Positions 44,932-54,652 are shown, counted from the stretch's first letter. The stretch: DNA of 64,000 nt from Streptomyces taklimakanensis (GCF_009709575.1 NZ_WIXO01000001.1:4094001-4158000), one strand, 5' to 3'. Program-made: numbers and translations. Notes: generated from the sequence alone by a model not told the origin.

Positions 44932-45324
44932 ATGTCGCTCGACGTCCCACCGGCCCTCCTGGAGCAGGCCGAGCGAGGCGAGGTCGACGAGGCGGCCTTC
45001 ATCGACTGCGTGCGCACGTCCCTGCCCTACGCATGGGACATGATCAGTTCCCTGGTGGTCAAGCTCAAGGTGGACGGCGGGGACTTCGCCGACAACCAGA
45101 CGCCGCCGCCGGACGAGCAGGCTCGCGGGCAGCTGCTGCGCGCGCTGGCCAGTGACGCGATACGCGGTGCGCTGGAGCGACACTTCGGGGTGAGACTGGC
45201 CTTCCAGAACTGCCACCGGGTCGCGGTCTTCCAGCCGGAACCCTCGGCGGACGAACGGCTCGCCAGGTTCACGTCCGTCCGCGGCCAGCTCCTGAACCAG
45301 TCGCCGGAGCTGCGCGACTGCTGA
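44932..45324 (+). CDS. SCO5389-family protein
   Basis: 130 residues, GAGAGGAGAACCC ribosome site. Small soluble protein with conserved segments DVPPALLEQAERGEVD, FIDCVRTSLPYAWDMI and FGVRLAFQNCHRVAVF. A conserved Streptomyces family known by the S. coelicolor locus name; reported function unknown to me. Its 3' end overlaps the convergent LLM oxidoreductase gene by 56 bp. Confidence 0.8.
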   Translation: MSLDVPPALLEQAERGEVDEAAFIDCVRTSLPYAWDMISSLVVKLKVDGGDFADNQTPPPDEQARGQLLRALASDAIRGALERHFGVRLAFQNCHRVAVFQPEPSADERLARFTSVRGQLLNQSPELRDC

Positions 45325-46441
45325 GCTCGGGCGCGGACGGCAGGCCGGGGCACGGCGTCGCGGCCGGCCCCGTGTCCGCGTGGCCCCTCGACGGTACGTG
45401 CGCTGCCGCTGCTCGGGGGAGGAGCGGCAGTACCTCGTCGCCCAGCCGATGGACGTTGAGCTCGGTGCCGGCCGGTTCCCCCGAGCCCTCCACCAGGAGG
45501 GCGAAGCGGTCGATCCCGGTCCGCTCCGCTGTGGCCGCGAGCCGGTCCGCGCACAGCCGGGGTGGACCCACCGGGTGCAGTTCGCACAGCAGCTCGGTGT
45601 AGGCGAGGGGGTCGCGCATCCCGCGCCTCCTGCCGTCGACGGTGGTGTGGGCCTCCAGACCGTGCCGCAGCCAGCCCGGCATCGCCTTGGTGAGGACCTC
45701 CACGGCCTCGCCGCGGGTGTCGGCCACCTGGACCACCCCGGCGGAGACATGACCGGCCGACGCGACCGTCTCCGCGGACACGCCGGCCGCCAGTGCCTCG
45801 CGCCGCCACAGGGCGACCATCTCCGCCTTCTCCTCGTCTCCGCAGTGCATCCCCAGCAGCATCGGCAGTCCCCGGGCGGCGGCCAGCCGCACGGAGGCGG
45901 GGGAGGTGCAGGCGACCAGCACCGGCGGCACGGGGCGGTCGACGATGCCCTGGTCCGGGCGCGGTACGACGGGGACCTCGCGGAACCGGTGGCGTTCGCC
46001 GTCCGCGCCGACGCTCGGCTCGCGCAGCCAGCGCAGCAGCAGGTCCAGCGACTCGGGGAAGCACCGCTCGTACGCCTCGACGCCGGTGCCGAAGACCTCC
46101 AGGTCGACCCACGGCCCTCCGCGCCCGACACCGAGGGTGAAGCGCCCCTCGGAGGCCAGGTGCAGCAGCGCCGTCTGTTCCCCGAGGGCGACCGGGTGCG
46201 CTGTCGGCAGCACGCTCACGGCCGTGCCCACCCCGACGCGCCGGGTGCGCCCCAGCATCAGCGCGGCCAGGGTGACGGCCGACGGGCAGACACCGTAGGG
46301 CACGAAGTGGTGCTCGGCCACCCACACGGAGTCCAGCCCGGCCCGCTCGGCGGCCTCGGCGGAACGCAGCGCGCGGTGCAGCACCTCCCCGTGCCCCTGG
46401 CCCGGGAACTGCGCCGCCAGAACGAAAGCCCCTACTCGCAT
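45269..46441 (-). CDS. LLM-class flavin-dependent oxidoreductase
   Basis: 390 residues from ATG at 46441 (GAGGAGG 8 nt upstream); GTG at 46447 is the alternative. Luciferase-like TIM barrel: DSVWVAEHHF, GTAVSVLPTAHPVALGEQ, RFTLGVGRG. Uses F420 or reduced FMN; substrate unknown. The last ~50 residues are low-complexity and overlap the SCO5389-family gene antisense, which suggests 3' drift of the reading frame. Confidence 0.85.
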   Translation of the reverse strand: MRVGAFVLAAQFPGQGHGEVLHRALRSAEAAERAGLDSVWVAEHHFVPYGVCPSAVTLAALMLGRTRRVGVGTAVSVLPTAHPVALGEQTALLHLASEGRFTLGVGRGGPWVDLEVFGTGVEAYERCFPESLDLLLRWLREPSVGADGERHRFREVPVVPRPDQGIVDRPVPPVLVACTSPASVRLAAARGLPMLLGMHCGDEEKAEMVALWRREALAAGVSAETVASAGHVSAGVVQVADTRGEAVEVLTKAMPGWLRHGLEAHTTVDGRRRGMRDPLAYTELLCELHPVGPPRLCADRLAATAERTGIDRFALLVEGSGEPAGTELNVHRLGDEVLPLLPRAAAAHVPSRGHADTGPAATPCPGLPSAPELSSRAAPATGSGAGRGRT

Positions 46442-46711
46442 CGCCACTGCCTCCTCGTCGGAACCGGAACGACCGCTCTCGACGCCGCCCCCTCACGGCG
46501 GACTCCCACGGGTTCCCCTGCGTTGGCAACAACGCCCGACACGTGCCAAGGGCACGGCCAGGAGGAAAATTTCGCGAAACCTGTCAAGGAGGCGCGGCGG
46601 CCCGAACGGGGGATGTCGGTCCCGGCTCCGGCCCGGGGGTGCATAAGCTGGACGGAGTAGTCCGCCGGCCGGACTCCAGGTCCGACCACGAACGACCCCG
46701 CGAGGTGTCCC

Positions 46712-47035
46712 TTGTCCCCGCGTCGAAACCGCCCGCGCGGCGGTGGCAGGCCCGCCCGTCGCGACGGCGGGCCGGAGGGCCGCCACGGCCTGGAGCGCAC
46801 CGAGGAATGGCGGGGCGAGGAATGGGTCGTCCGGCAGGTCACCGGACAGGCCGCGGCCAAGCACTACCGCTGCCCGGGCTGCGACCAGGAGATCCCGCCC
46901 GGCACGGCCCATGTGGTGGCCTGGCAGCGGGACGGCCGCGTGGAGGACCGCAGGCACTGGCACCGGGCGTGCTGGAACGCCAGGGACCGCCGGAGCGCGC
47001 GGCTCCAGCGGTCCCGTAACGCACCGAGGTACTGA
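46712..47035 (+). CDS. Small basic zinc-ribbon-like protein
   Basis: 107 residues from a TTG with GAGGTG upstream. Strongly basic N-terminus (SPRRNRPRGGGRPARR), then CPGCDQEIPPGTAHVVAW and HWHRACW, four potential zinc ligands of Cys/His type. Commonly labelled ATP/GTP-binding protein in Streptomyces, but no P-loop is visible here. Nucleic-acid binding is a guess from the charge and the zinc motif. Confidence 0.65.
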   Translation: MSPRRNRPRGGGRPARRDGGPEGRHGLERTEEWRGEEWVVRQVTGQAAAKHYRCPGCDQEIPPGTAHVVAWQRDGRVEDRRHWHRACWNARDRRSARLQRSRNAPRY

Positions 47036-47082
47036 CCGGCGGCAACGGCCCGACGCCCGTGGCCGGATGTCCCGCCGCCCGG

Positions 47083-48039
47083 TCAGACGTCGCGGACGGT
47101 GATGCGCGCGTACGCGCCGATCAGCGCGGCCAGGGTGACGGCCGCCAGCAGACCGACCAGCGGCCAGCCGGTGCCACCACCGTCGGCCTCCATCGACAGG
47201 CGGAACAGCGACGACAGCCCGTTGAGCACCGAGTACTCGCGCAGCTTCTCGCCGAACTCCCGTACGTTCTCGCCGAAGAGGAACAGCGAGGCGATGAAGG
47301 GCAGCAGCACCACCCCGAGCATGGCGGTGATCGCACCCGGGGTGCTGCGCAGCAGCGCGCCGACGGCCAGCGACAGCAGCCCCAGCAGCGCCACGAACAG
47401 CGCGGCGCCGACCGTCGCCCCCATCCACTCCCCGGCGGAGGCGACGGCCTCGCCGGTCGCCAGGGTCTCCTCGTTGAGCGACTCGGGGTCGACGTACGCC
47501 GAGACCGGCTTGCCGCCGACGAACGCCATGTTGAACAGAGCGGTCAGGGTGCAGGCCACCAGCGTCGTGGTGAAGGAGAGCAGGAAGAAGACCAGGGCCT
47601 TGGCGGTGAGCACCCGGGCCCGCCGCGGGCAGGCGGTGAAAGTGGTGCGGATCATGCCGGTGCTGTACTCCGAGGTGATCACCAGCACGCCCAGGGTGAT
47701 CACGCACAACTGGCCGAGCATCAGCCCGAAGAAGCCGCCCGCGAGCACCGGGGCCGACGCCTGGTCCTCGTTGCCCAGGGCGAGGGCCACCAGGAACCCG
47801 ATGCCGACGACCAGGGCGAACATGACGGCCAGCGTCCACACCGTCGACCGCACGGTGCGGATCTTGGTCCACTCCGAGGCGATGGCGTGCCCGAGGTGGG
47901 CGTTCCGCACCGGGATGGGAGAGGCGTAGCCGGCCCCTTCGGCCGGCCACGGTGTCGGAGCCGGGGCCTGTGTGAAGGCGCCCCGGGGCGGCGTCGGCGG
48001 TACGGGGGGCGCGGCCGGGTTCTGCTGGGGGGTGGTCAT
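47083..48039 (-). CDS. ABC transporter permease
   Basis: 318 residues. Pro-rich cytoplasmic N-terminus, then six transmembrane helices of the ABC-2 type (WTLAVMFALVVGIGFLVALAL ... LVGLLAAVTLAALIGAYA), with the typical ASEWTKIRTVRSTVWTL entry and TSEYSTGMIRTTF helix. Start overlaps the ATPase stop by ATGA, so the two form one exporter. Substrate unknown. Confidence 0.9.
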   Translation of the reverse strand: MTTPQQNPAAPPVPPTPPRGAFTQAPAPTPWPAEGAGYASPIPVRNAHLGHAIASEWTKIRTVRSTVWTLAVMFALVVGIGFLVALALGNEDQASAPVLAGGFFGLMLGQLCVITLGVLVITSEYSTGMIRTTFTACPRRARVLTAKALVFFLLSFTTTLVACTLTALFNMAFVGGKPVSAYVDPESLNEETLATGEAVASAGEWMGATVGAALFVALLGLLSLAVGALLRSTPGAITAMLGVVLLPFIASLFLFGENVREFGEKLREYSVLNGLSSLFRLSMEADGGGTGWPLVGLLAAVTLAALIGAYARITVRDV

Positions 48040-49244
48040 CGGGCGTCCTCGGTGTCGCGCTGGTTCGGGTCGGCGGGGGAGGGGGCCGCGGCGCCCTCCG
48101 GCGCGGCGGCGGGCGCGGGCGCGGGGGCCTGGACCGACTGCTGCTGCGGCGGTGCCGCGTACGGGTTCGGCTGCCCGGGGATCGCCGGCTGCCCGGGCAC
48201 CGGGGCGTACCCCGGCCGTGGCGCGCCCTGCGGTGGCGGCCAGGCACCGGGGGCGCCCGGGGCACCGGGGAGCGCGCCCGGCGCGTACCCGGCGGGCGCC
48301 TGCGCCTGGAGCCCGAACCGCTGGTCCTCCGTGGAGCGGTAGTCCACCGCGCCCTGCGTCATGCGCATGTACGCCTCCTCCAGGGAGGCCGAGTGCGGGG
48401 AGAGTTCCCACAGCCGCACGTCCGCCTCGTGCGCCAGATCGCTGATGCGCGGCAGCGGGAGTCCGGTCACCCGCAGCGCGCCGTCCGGCTCCGGCCGGAC
48501 GGCGCCGCCCGCCTCGGTGAGGGCGGTGGTCAGCCTGTCGCGCTGCTCGGGCTCGGTGTCGGGGGTGCGGACCAGGGCGAAGTCCGCGGAGTTGTGCGCG
48601 ATGAAGTCCTTCACGGACATGTCGGCCATCAACTGGCCGCGCCCGATCACGATCAAGTGGTCCGCGGTCAGGGCCATCTCGCTCATCAGGTGACTGGAGA
48701 CGAAGACGGTGCGCCCCTCGGAGGCCAGCCTCTTCATCAGGTTGCGGATCCAGAGGATGCCCTCCGGGTCCAGGCCGTTGACCGGCTCGTCGAACAGCAG
48801 CACCTGCGGATCGCCCAACAGCGCCGCGGCGATGCCCAACCGCTGGCCCATGCCGAGCGAGAAGCCCTTGGAGCGCTTCTTCGCCACGTCCTGCAGACCG
48901 ACGACTCCCAACACCTCGTGCACACGCCGGGCGGGGATACCGGAGAGCTGCGCCAGGCAGAGCAGGTGGTGGTACGCGCTGCGCCCGCCGTGGATCGCCT
49001 TGGCGTCCAGCAGGGCCCCCACCTGGCGCGGGGCGTTGGGCAGGTGCCGGTAGGGACGGCCGTTGACGGTGACGAGGCCCTCGGAGGGGACGTCGAGACC
49101 CAGGATCATCCGCATGGTGGTGGACTTCCCGGAGCCGTTCGGCCCGAGGAATCCGGTGACCATGCCGGGCCTCACCTGGAAGGAAAGGTTGTACACGGCC
49201 GTTTTGGCGCCGTAGCGCTTCGTCAGGCCGACTGCTTCGATCAT
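48036..49244 (-). CDS. ABC transporter ATP-binding protein
   Basis: 402 residues. Walker A GPNGSGKST at 34-42, signature loop SLGMGQRLGIA (degenerate LSGGQ), Walker B VLLFDEP, H-loop SSHLMSEM. About 100 extra C-terminal residues are Pro/Ala/Gln-rich and disordered, mirrored by the Pro-rich N-terminus of the permease. DrrA/BcrA-like exporters of this type carry drugs or lipids. Confidence 0.93.
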   Translation of the reverse strand: MIEAVGLTKRYGAKTAVYNLSFQVRPGMVTGFLGPNGSGKSTTMRMILGLDVPSEGLVTVNGRPYRHLPNAPRQVGALLDAKAIHGGRSAYHHLLCLAQLSGIPARRVHEVLGVVGLQDVAKKRSKGFSLGMGQRLGIAAALLGDPQVLLFDEPVNGLDPEGILWIRNLMKRLASEGRTVFVSSHLMSEMALTADHLIVIGRGQLMADMSVKDFIAHNSADFALVRTPDTEPEQRDRLTTALTEAGGAVRPEPDGALRVTGLPLPRISDLAHEADVRLWELSPHSASLEEAYMRMTQGAVDYRSTEDQRFGLQAQAPAGYAPGALPGAPGAPGAWPPPQGAPRPGYAPVPGQPAIPGQPNPYAAPPQQQSVQAPAPAPAAAPEGAAAPSPADPNQRDTEDAR

Positions 49245-49390
49245 GGCTCCCGCCCTGCTTGCCTCGTGCGGTCGGGGCACGCCGCCCCCGGTGGAACCAG
49301 GAGCGTATCGGGGGACGTTCGGTTCCCCGCAAGCCGTCGAGGGCGGCGGGGCCCTCCGGAACGGCTCCGGAGGGGAACCCGAAACGGCGG

Positions 49391-49431
49391 GGCCCCGCGC
49401 CCCCTCACGGATGGCGCGGGGCTCCCCGGTC
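49391..49431 (-). terminator. Terminator of filP
   Basis: CGGGGCCCCGCGCC pairs with GGCGCGGGGCTCCCCG with one bulge; lies 30 bp past the filP stop on the minus strand. Confidence 0.6.
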
Positions 49432-49460
49432 CCGTGTCCGGCCGGTGCCGCCGGTGTGCG

Positions 49461-50408
49461 TCAGCGCGACTGCTGAGCGGGAACACTGCGGCCCAGCGAC
49501 TCCTCGCCGCCCTCCGCGGCCGCCTGCCCGCTCGCGGCGACGGCCGCGCCGGTGAGGGTGGCCAGCATCTCGCGGACGTTGGTGAGCTGGGCGTTGATGC
49601 TGTCGCGGCGGTTGGTGAGCGCCGCCAGCTCGCGCTCGGACTCGCTGCGGATGCGGTCGGCCTTGGCGTTGGCGTCGGCCACGATGTCCTCGGCCTGGCG
49701 CTGGGCGGTCTCCACCGTCTGGCGGGCGCGGCGCTCGGCGTCGGTGCGCAGCTTCTCCGCCTCCAGACGGAGCTGCTCGGCGCGGTGCTCGATCTCCGCC
49801 AGCCGCTTCTCGGCCTTGGCCTGACGGGAGGCCAGGTCGCGCTCGGACTGCTCGCGGCGCTTGGCCAGGTTGGTCTCGAAGTCGGCGGCGGCCTGCGCGG
49901 CCTTGGCCCGGGTGTCCTCGAAGAGGGCGTCGGCCTCCTCGCGCTTGGCCTGGGCGTCCTTCTGCGCCTCGGCGCGCAGCGTGGCGGCCTCGCCCTTGGC
50001 CTTCTCGACGATCTGGGCGCCTTCCTCCTCGGCCTTGGCCTTGCGGTCGGCGGCGTACGTCTCGGCGTCGTTGCGCACCTGCTGGGCGGCGGACTCGGCC
50101 AGTTCCCGGTGCTGCTCGGCGGCTCGACGAGCCTCCTCGCGCAGGTCCTTGGCCTCCTCCTCGGCGAGTCGGAGGATCTTCTCGACCCGGGCGCCCAGGC
50201 CGGCGTACGACGGCTCGGAGTCGTTGATCTGGGCCTGGGCGTTCTGCGTCTCGAGGTGCAGTTCCTCGATCCGCTTCTCCAACGAGGCGATCCGGGCCAG
50301 CGCGTTGTCACGGTCGGCGACGAGCTTCGCGATGCGGTCGTCCACCTGCCCGCGGTCGTAACCACGCCGCACGAGCTCGAAGCCGAAGGGAGAGGTGTTG
50401 TCGCTCAT
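49461..50408 (-). CDS. filP: Intermediate-filament-like coiled-coil protein FilP
   Basis: 315 residues. The N-terminus FGFELVRRGYDRGQVDDRIAKL is the DivIVA-like head, then almost continuous coiled coil rich in Ala, Glu, Arg to residue ~280, ending in a short disordered tail. FilP forms a cytoplasmic network at growing hyphal tips with Scy and DivIVA and gives stiffness to hyphae. Older annotations call it cellulose-binding. Directly downstream of scy on the same strand, the conserved order. ACAGGAA ribosome site. Confidence 0.93.
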   Translation of the reverse strand: MSDNTSPFGFELVRRGYDRGQVDDRIAKLVADRDNALARIASLEKRIEELHLETQNAQAQINDSEPSYAGLGARVEKILRLAEEEAKDLREEARRAAEQHRELAESAAQQVRNDAETYAADRKAKAEEEGAQIVEKAKGEAATLRAEAQKDAQAKREEADALFEDTRAKAAQAAADFETNLAKRREQSERDLASRQAKAEKRLAEIEHRAEQLRLEAEKLRTDAERRARQTVETAQRQAEDIVADANAKADRIRSESERELAALTNRRDSINAQLTNVREMLATLTGAAVAASGQAAAEGGEESLGRSVPAQQSR

Positions 50409-50456
50409 GGGGTTCCTGTCGGTCAGACGGGGTCGGACGGGAGGGTGATAGAGGGA

Positions 50457-50462
50457 ATCCTA
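50457..50462 (-). promoter_or_regulatory. Candidate -10 of filP
   Basis: TAGGAT on the minus strand, an exact Streptomyces -10 consensus, 49 nt before the filP start. No good -35. Confidence 0.4.
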
Positions 50463-50531
50463 GGGGGGAAAACGGCGTGTCTTCGAGAAGATGCCGGTTC
50501 GATATGCAGAATGTACGCCCGTTCGAGTGGC

Positions 50532-53500
50532 TTAACTCTTGCTCTGCTTGCTATTCGCATGCGCGGTCCCCGCTCCGACACCGGCTTTCACGGCGCCGTT
50601 CGACTTACCGTCGGATCCCTTTCCGGGCTTGCCCTCCTTGTCGTTCCGGCCACCCCGGCCGGGAGCGGGGGGTGACTCGAACGACTCCAGGGCCTCCAAC
50701 ACGTCCTGGACGCGCGAGATCTCGGCGTTGATGTCCTCACGACGACGCGTCAGCACCTCCAGTTCGCGCCGGCCCTTCTCCAGGGTCCGCTCGGCCTCGG
50801 CCTCGGCCTCGGCACGGACGCGCTCGGCTTCCCGGATGATCGCGGTCTTCTTCTGTTCGGCCTCCTTGAGGAGGCCCTCGGCCTTCCGCACCGCCGCGAT
50901 ACGGACCTTGCTCGCCTCGGAGTCCGCGTCCGACTTCGTCTGCCGGGCCTTCTCCTCGGCCTCGGCGAGCTGGTCGCTCGCGGCCTTGACCAGCTTGTCC
51001 ACACGCTCGCCCGCCGACCGCATCGCCTCGGCCGACTCCCGGCGGGCCCGCTCGTGCAGCTCCTCGACCTCGGCCTCGGTGCGGGTCCGCAGCTCCTCGG
51101 CGCGCTCGCGGATGGCGTTGGCGTCCCGACGGGCCTCCTCCAGCATGGTGTCGGAGTCCTTGCGGGACTTCTCCACCAGCCTGGTGCTCTCCGCCCGCGC
51201 CTCGGTCACCAACCGCTCGGCCTCCTTGCGGGCGGCACCGACCAGGGTGTCCGCCTGCTCCTCGGCCGTCGCGGCGGTGCGCAGCGCCTCCTCCCGCGCC
51301 TCGGCGACCAGCCGGTCGGCCTGTTCGGCCGCGTCGCCCAACTTCCGGGCCGCCGCCTCACGGGCCTCGTCCCGGACCCGGTCGGCCTCGGCGCGGGTCC
51401 GCTCGGCCTCCTCGTCCGCCGTGGCGCGGACCCGGTCGGCCTCGGCGATCGCCTCCGAGACCGTCCGCTCGGCCAACGACTTGGCGGCGTCCGTCTCCTC
51501 CTGGGCCTCCCGGCGCAGGGTGGCCGCGGCGTGCTCGGCCGCGGACCGCAGACCGGCGATCTCCTCCTCGGCCTGCTCGTGCAACCCGGCGACCGAGTCG
51601 CGCACCTGCTGGGCCTGCTGTTCGGCGGCCGCGACGAGGTCGGCCGCCCGCCGCTCGGCCTCGGCGACCAGCCGCTCGGCCTCGGCCTGGGCCTCCTCGA
51701 CCCGCTTGCGCGCCGAGGCGAGCAACTCCTCGCTCTGCTCGCGCGCCTGGGCACGCTCCCGGTTGGCCTCCTCGCGGGCGTCGGAGAGCAGCTCCTCGGC
51801 CTCCCGCCGCCGTCGCGCCGCCTCCTCCTGGGCGGCGGCCAGCGCCTCGGCCGCCTCCGCGCCCGTGCGCTCGGCGGCGGCGTTCGCCTCCGCCCGCACC
51901 CGGTCGGCCGTCTCCTTCGCCTCGGCGCGCAGCCGCTCCGCCTCCGCGGCGGCCTCGGTGCGCAGCCGCACCGCGACGGCCTCGCCCTCGGCGCGCGCCT
52001 GGGAAGCGTCCGAGGCCGCTTCGGTGCGCAGCCGCTCGGCCTCTTCCTCGGCCTGCTCCCGCAGGGTCCGCAGCCGCTCGGCCGACTCCGCGCGCAGTCG
52101 CTCGGTCTCGGCGCGGGTCTCCTCGCGCAGCCGTTCGGCCTCCTCGCGCGCCCCGCGCAACTCCTCCTCGGCCGACGCCAGCCGCTGTTCGGCCTCGGTG
52201 CGCAGCCGCTCCAGCTCCGTCTCGGTCTCGGCGCGCCGGGCGCCGATGGCCTCCTCGGTCTCCTCGCGCAGTCGCCGTCCGGCCCGCTCGGCCTCCTCGC
52301 GGGTCTCCTCGGCCTGCCGCTCGGCCGCGGTGCGCAGCTCCTCGGCCTCGGCGCGTGCCTTCTCCAGCGCCTCCTCGGCCTGCCGGCGCAGGGCGGCGGC
52401 CCGCTCGATGGCCTCGGTGCGGACCCGCTCGCTCTCGGCGGTCGCGGCGCCGCGGGTCTCCTCGGCGTCCGCCGTGGCCTGGCTCAGCAGCTCCTCGGCG
52501 CGGCCGGCCGCCTCCTCGATCTGCTGGACGGCCTCGCGGCGCGCCTCGGCGCGGATCCGCTCGCCCTCCTCGACGGCCTCGGCGCGCAACTGCTCCGCCT
52601 CGCCGCGCAGCCGCCGGGCCTCCTCCTGGAGTTCGACGGTCTTGGCGCGGTACTCCTTGGTGTCGTCCTTGGCCGCGCCCTTGAGCTGCTCGGCGACGTC
52701 GTGCGCCTCGGCACGCAGTCGGTCGGCCTCCGCCTCGGCCTCGGCGCGCAGCCGCTCGGCCTCCTCGGCGGCGGCCCGGGTGGTGGCCTTGGCCTCCTGG
52801 GACGCCTTGCTCAGGACGTCCTCGGCCGTACGGGCGGCCTCGGCGACCTGTGCGGCCGACTCCTCGGCGGCCTTCGCCCGGGCCGTCTCCCTCGCCTCGG
52901 CGATCAGCCGCTCGGCCTCGGTGCGGGCGTCGGTCCGCAGCTGGTCGGCCTCCGCCCTGGCCGCCTCGGTCTCCTTGGTCGCCTCGGCGACCATGCGGGC
53001 GATCTCGGCCTTGGCCACCCGGGTGCGCTGCTCGTTCTCCGCCTCGGTCTCCGACAGCCGGCGGGCGGCGTCCTCCCGGGCCTCGGCCAGCACCTTCTCG
53101 GCCTCGGCGCGCGCCTCGCGCAGCGCCGTCTCGGCCTCCTGCATCCGCTCCTCGGCCTGGCGGGCCAGGGCGGCGGCCTCGCGGCGGGCGGCCTCGGTCT
53201 CGGCGGCGGTGGAGGTGCGCAGCCGTTCGGCGTGCTCGGTGGCCTCCTGCGCCTGGGTGGAGGCGGCGTTCAACAGCCGCTCGGCGTCCGCGCGGGCCCG
53301 GCGCAGCACGGCCTCGGCCTCGGCCTTGGCCGTCTCCGCCTCGGAGTTCAGCCGTCGCCGGGACTGTTCGGCCAGCCGCTGCGCCTCGGTACGGGCGGCG
53401 GCCAGGGTCTGTTCGGCCTCCGCGCGGGCCTCGTCCAGCAGCCGGCGGGCCTGGGACTCGCTGCGGGCGCGCAACTGCTCGGCCCAGGCGACGTTCTCGT

Positions 53501-53936
53501 TGACGTGGGACTCGACGGTCGCGCGACGCTCGTTGAGTTCCTGGTCGAGCTGTTGACGGCGGGCGACGGCCTCCGCGTGCAGCTCGGACTCCATCCGGGC
53601 CTGTCGCTCGGCGTGCTCCTGGAGGAGCTTCTGCGTCTTGGCCCGGGCCTCGCGCAGTTCGCGCTCGGCGTCGGCGCGCAACTGCTCGGCCTGGACCTGG
53701 GCGTTGCGCAGCAGTTGCTCGGCCTGGTGCGAGAGGTTGTCGTAGCCGGCCGGGCGCGCGGCGAGAGCGCGACGCGCCTCGTGCAGCTTGGCGCGCAGCA
53801 CTTCGACCTGGTAGCCGAGGTCGTCGGCGTGATCGATCGCCTTGTCCCGCTCGTCCTTGAGCCGCTTCATCTCGGCTTCGAGCTGGGAGAGGTGGTCGAG
53901 TTGGTCGTCAGCCTCGTAGCGGTCGTAGCCCCGCAC
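50532..53936 (-). CDS. scy: Giant coiled-coil polarity scaffold Scy
   Basis: 1134 residues from GTG at 53936. The conserved N-terminus (DHLSQLEAEMKRLKDERDKAIDHA... YQVEVLRAKLHEARR) is followed by a nearly uninterrupted Ala/Glu/Arg coiled coil with the long-pitch repeat typical of Scy (hendecad/51-mer type), and a basic Gly/Lys tail after residue ~1090. Scy organises the tip-organising centre, recruits DivIVA and FilP and influences ParA. S. coelicolor Scy is, from memory, ~1326 residues, so this allele would have lost part of the repeat region. The first Met/Val context lacks a strong ribosome site. The repeated codon pattern creates false antisense ORFs over 1000 codons long. Confidence 0.92.
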   Translation of the reverse strand: MRGYDRYEADDQLDHLSQLEAEMKRLKDERDKAIDHADDLGYQVEVLRAKLHEARRALAARPAGYDNLSHQAEQLLRNAQVQAEQLRADAERELREARAKTQKLLQEHAERQARMESELHAEAVARRQQLDQELNERRATVESHVNENVAWAEQLRARSESQARRLLDEARAEAEQTLAAARTEAQRLAEQSRRRLNSEAETAKAEAEAVLRRARADAERLLNAASTQAQEATEHAERLRTSTAAETEAARREAAALARQAEERMQEAETALREARAEAEKVLAEAREDAARRLSETEAENEQRTRVAKAEIARMVAEATKETEAARAEADQLRTDARTEAERLIAEARETARAKAAEESAAQVAEAARTAEDVLSKASQEAKATTRAAAEEAERLRAEAEAEADRLRAEAHDVAEQLKGAAKDDTKEYRAKTVELQEEARRLRGEAEQLRAEAVEEGERIRAEARREAVQQIEEAAGRAEELLSQATADAEETRGAATAESERVRTEAIERAAALRRQAEEALEKARAEAEELRTAAERQAEETREEAERAGRRLREETEEAIGARRAETETELERLRTEAEQRLASAEEELRGAREEAERLREETRAETERLRAESAERLRTLREQAEEEAERLRTEAASDASQARAEGEAVAVRLRTEAAAEAERLRAEAKETADRVRAEANAAAERTGAEAAEALAAAQEEAARRRREAEELLSDAREEANRERAQAREQSEELLASARKRVEEAQAEAERLVAEAERRAADLVAAAEQQAQQVRDSVAGLHEQAEEEIAGLRSAAEHAAATLRREAQEETDAAKSLAERTVSEAIAEADRVRATADEEAERTRAEADRVRDEAREAAARKLGDAAEQADRLVAEAREEALRTAATAEEQADTLVGAARKEAERLVTEARAESTRLVEKSRKDSDTMLEEARRDANAIRERAEELRTRTEAEVEELHERARRESAEAMRSAGERVDKLVKAASDQLAEAEEKARQTKSDADSEASKVRIAAVRKAEGLLKEAEQKKTAIIREAERVRAEAEAEAERTLEKGRRELEVLTRRREDINAEISRVQDVLEALESFESPPAPGRGGRNDKEGKPGKGSDGKSNGAVKAGVGAGTAHANSKQSKS

Positions 53937-54085
53937 TGCGCGGTCCCATCCGTCCCCTGGTCGTGGTGAAGGTGAACTGACCCTTCCGAGGAAATGGTGT
54001 CAGATCATCGGCGGAACATGGGACGGGACCCTGCCGGCCCGTAGCCCCGGCCGAACGGCCACTCTACCGGCCGGGAGAGCCGGCG

Positions 54086-54517
54086 TCAGTGTCGCGAGGG
54101 AGCGGAGGTGACCAGTTCGGTGAGGACTCCGTGACAGTCCTTGGGATGGAGGAAGGTGATCCGCGACCCCATCGAACCGATGCGCGGCTCCTCGTACAGC
54201 ACTCGTACGCCCTTCTCCCGGATCGCCTCGGCCTCGCCGTCCACGTCCGCGGTGCCGAAGGCGATGTGGTGCACGCCCTCGCCGTTCTTCGCCAGCCACT
54301 TGGCGACGGCGGAGTCCTCCCGGATCGGCTCCAGGAGCTGGAGGTACGAGGCGCCGCCGTCGTCCGTGCCGTTGATCCGCAGCATGGCCTCGCGCACCCC
54401 CTGCTCCTCGTTCACCTCGGTGTGGAACACCTCGAAGCCGTAGGTGGCACGGTAGAACTCGACGGTCCTGTCCAGGTCGAAGCAGGCGATCCCGATGTGG
54501 TCGATACGCGTCAGCAT
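54086..54517 (-). CDS. mce: Methylmalonyl-CoA epimerase
   Basis: 143 residues, VOC fold. Interconverts (2R)- and (2S)-methylmalonyl-CoA. Metal ligands are visible in RIDHIGIAC (His), GEGVHHIAFG (His) and HGVLTELV (Glu). Supplies the mutase pathway and polyketide extender units. Upstream of scy on the same strand but with its own spacing. Confidence 0.95.
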   Translation of the reverse strand: MLTRIDHIGIACFDLDRTVEFYRATYGFEVFHTEVNEEQGVREAMLRINGTDDGGASYLQLLEPIREDSAVAKWLAKNGEGVHHIAFGTADVDGEAEAIREKGVRVLYEEPRIGSMGSRITFLHPKDCHGVLTELVTSAPSRH

Positions 54518-54652
54518 GGAGACAGTGCACCGCCTGGAACGTGGTTACGCAACGTGCGCACGGTCACACCGACCGACCGGTGACCCGGGCCGGCACCCCT
54601 CAGTACATTGACGATAAACCCTCGTTAACTCCCTGCTCCGAAGGGCCGCACC

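Noticed and set aside
50539..53969. Antisense open frames of ~970 and ~1005 codons opposite scy
   Set aside because: They arise from the biased Ala/Glu/Arg codons of the coiled coil; the translations are Ser/Arg/Ala or Gly/Leu low-complexity, with no domain or ribosome site.
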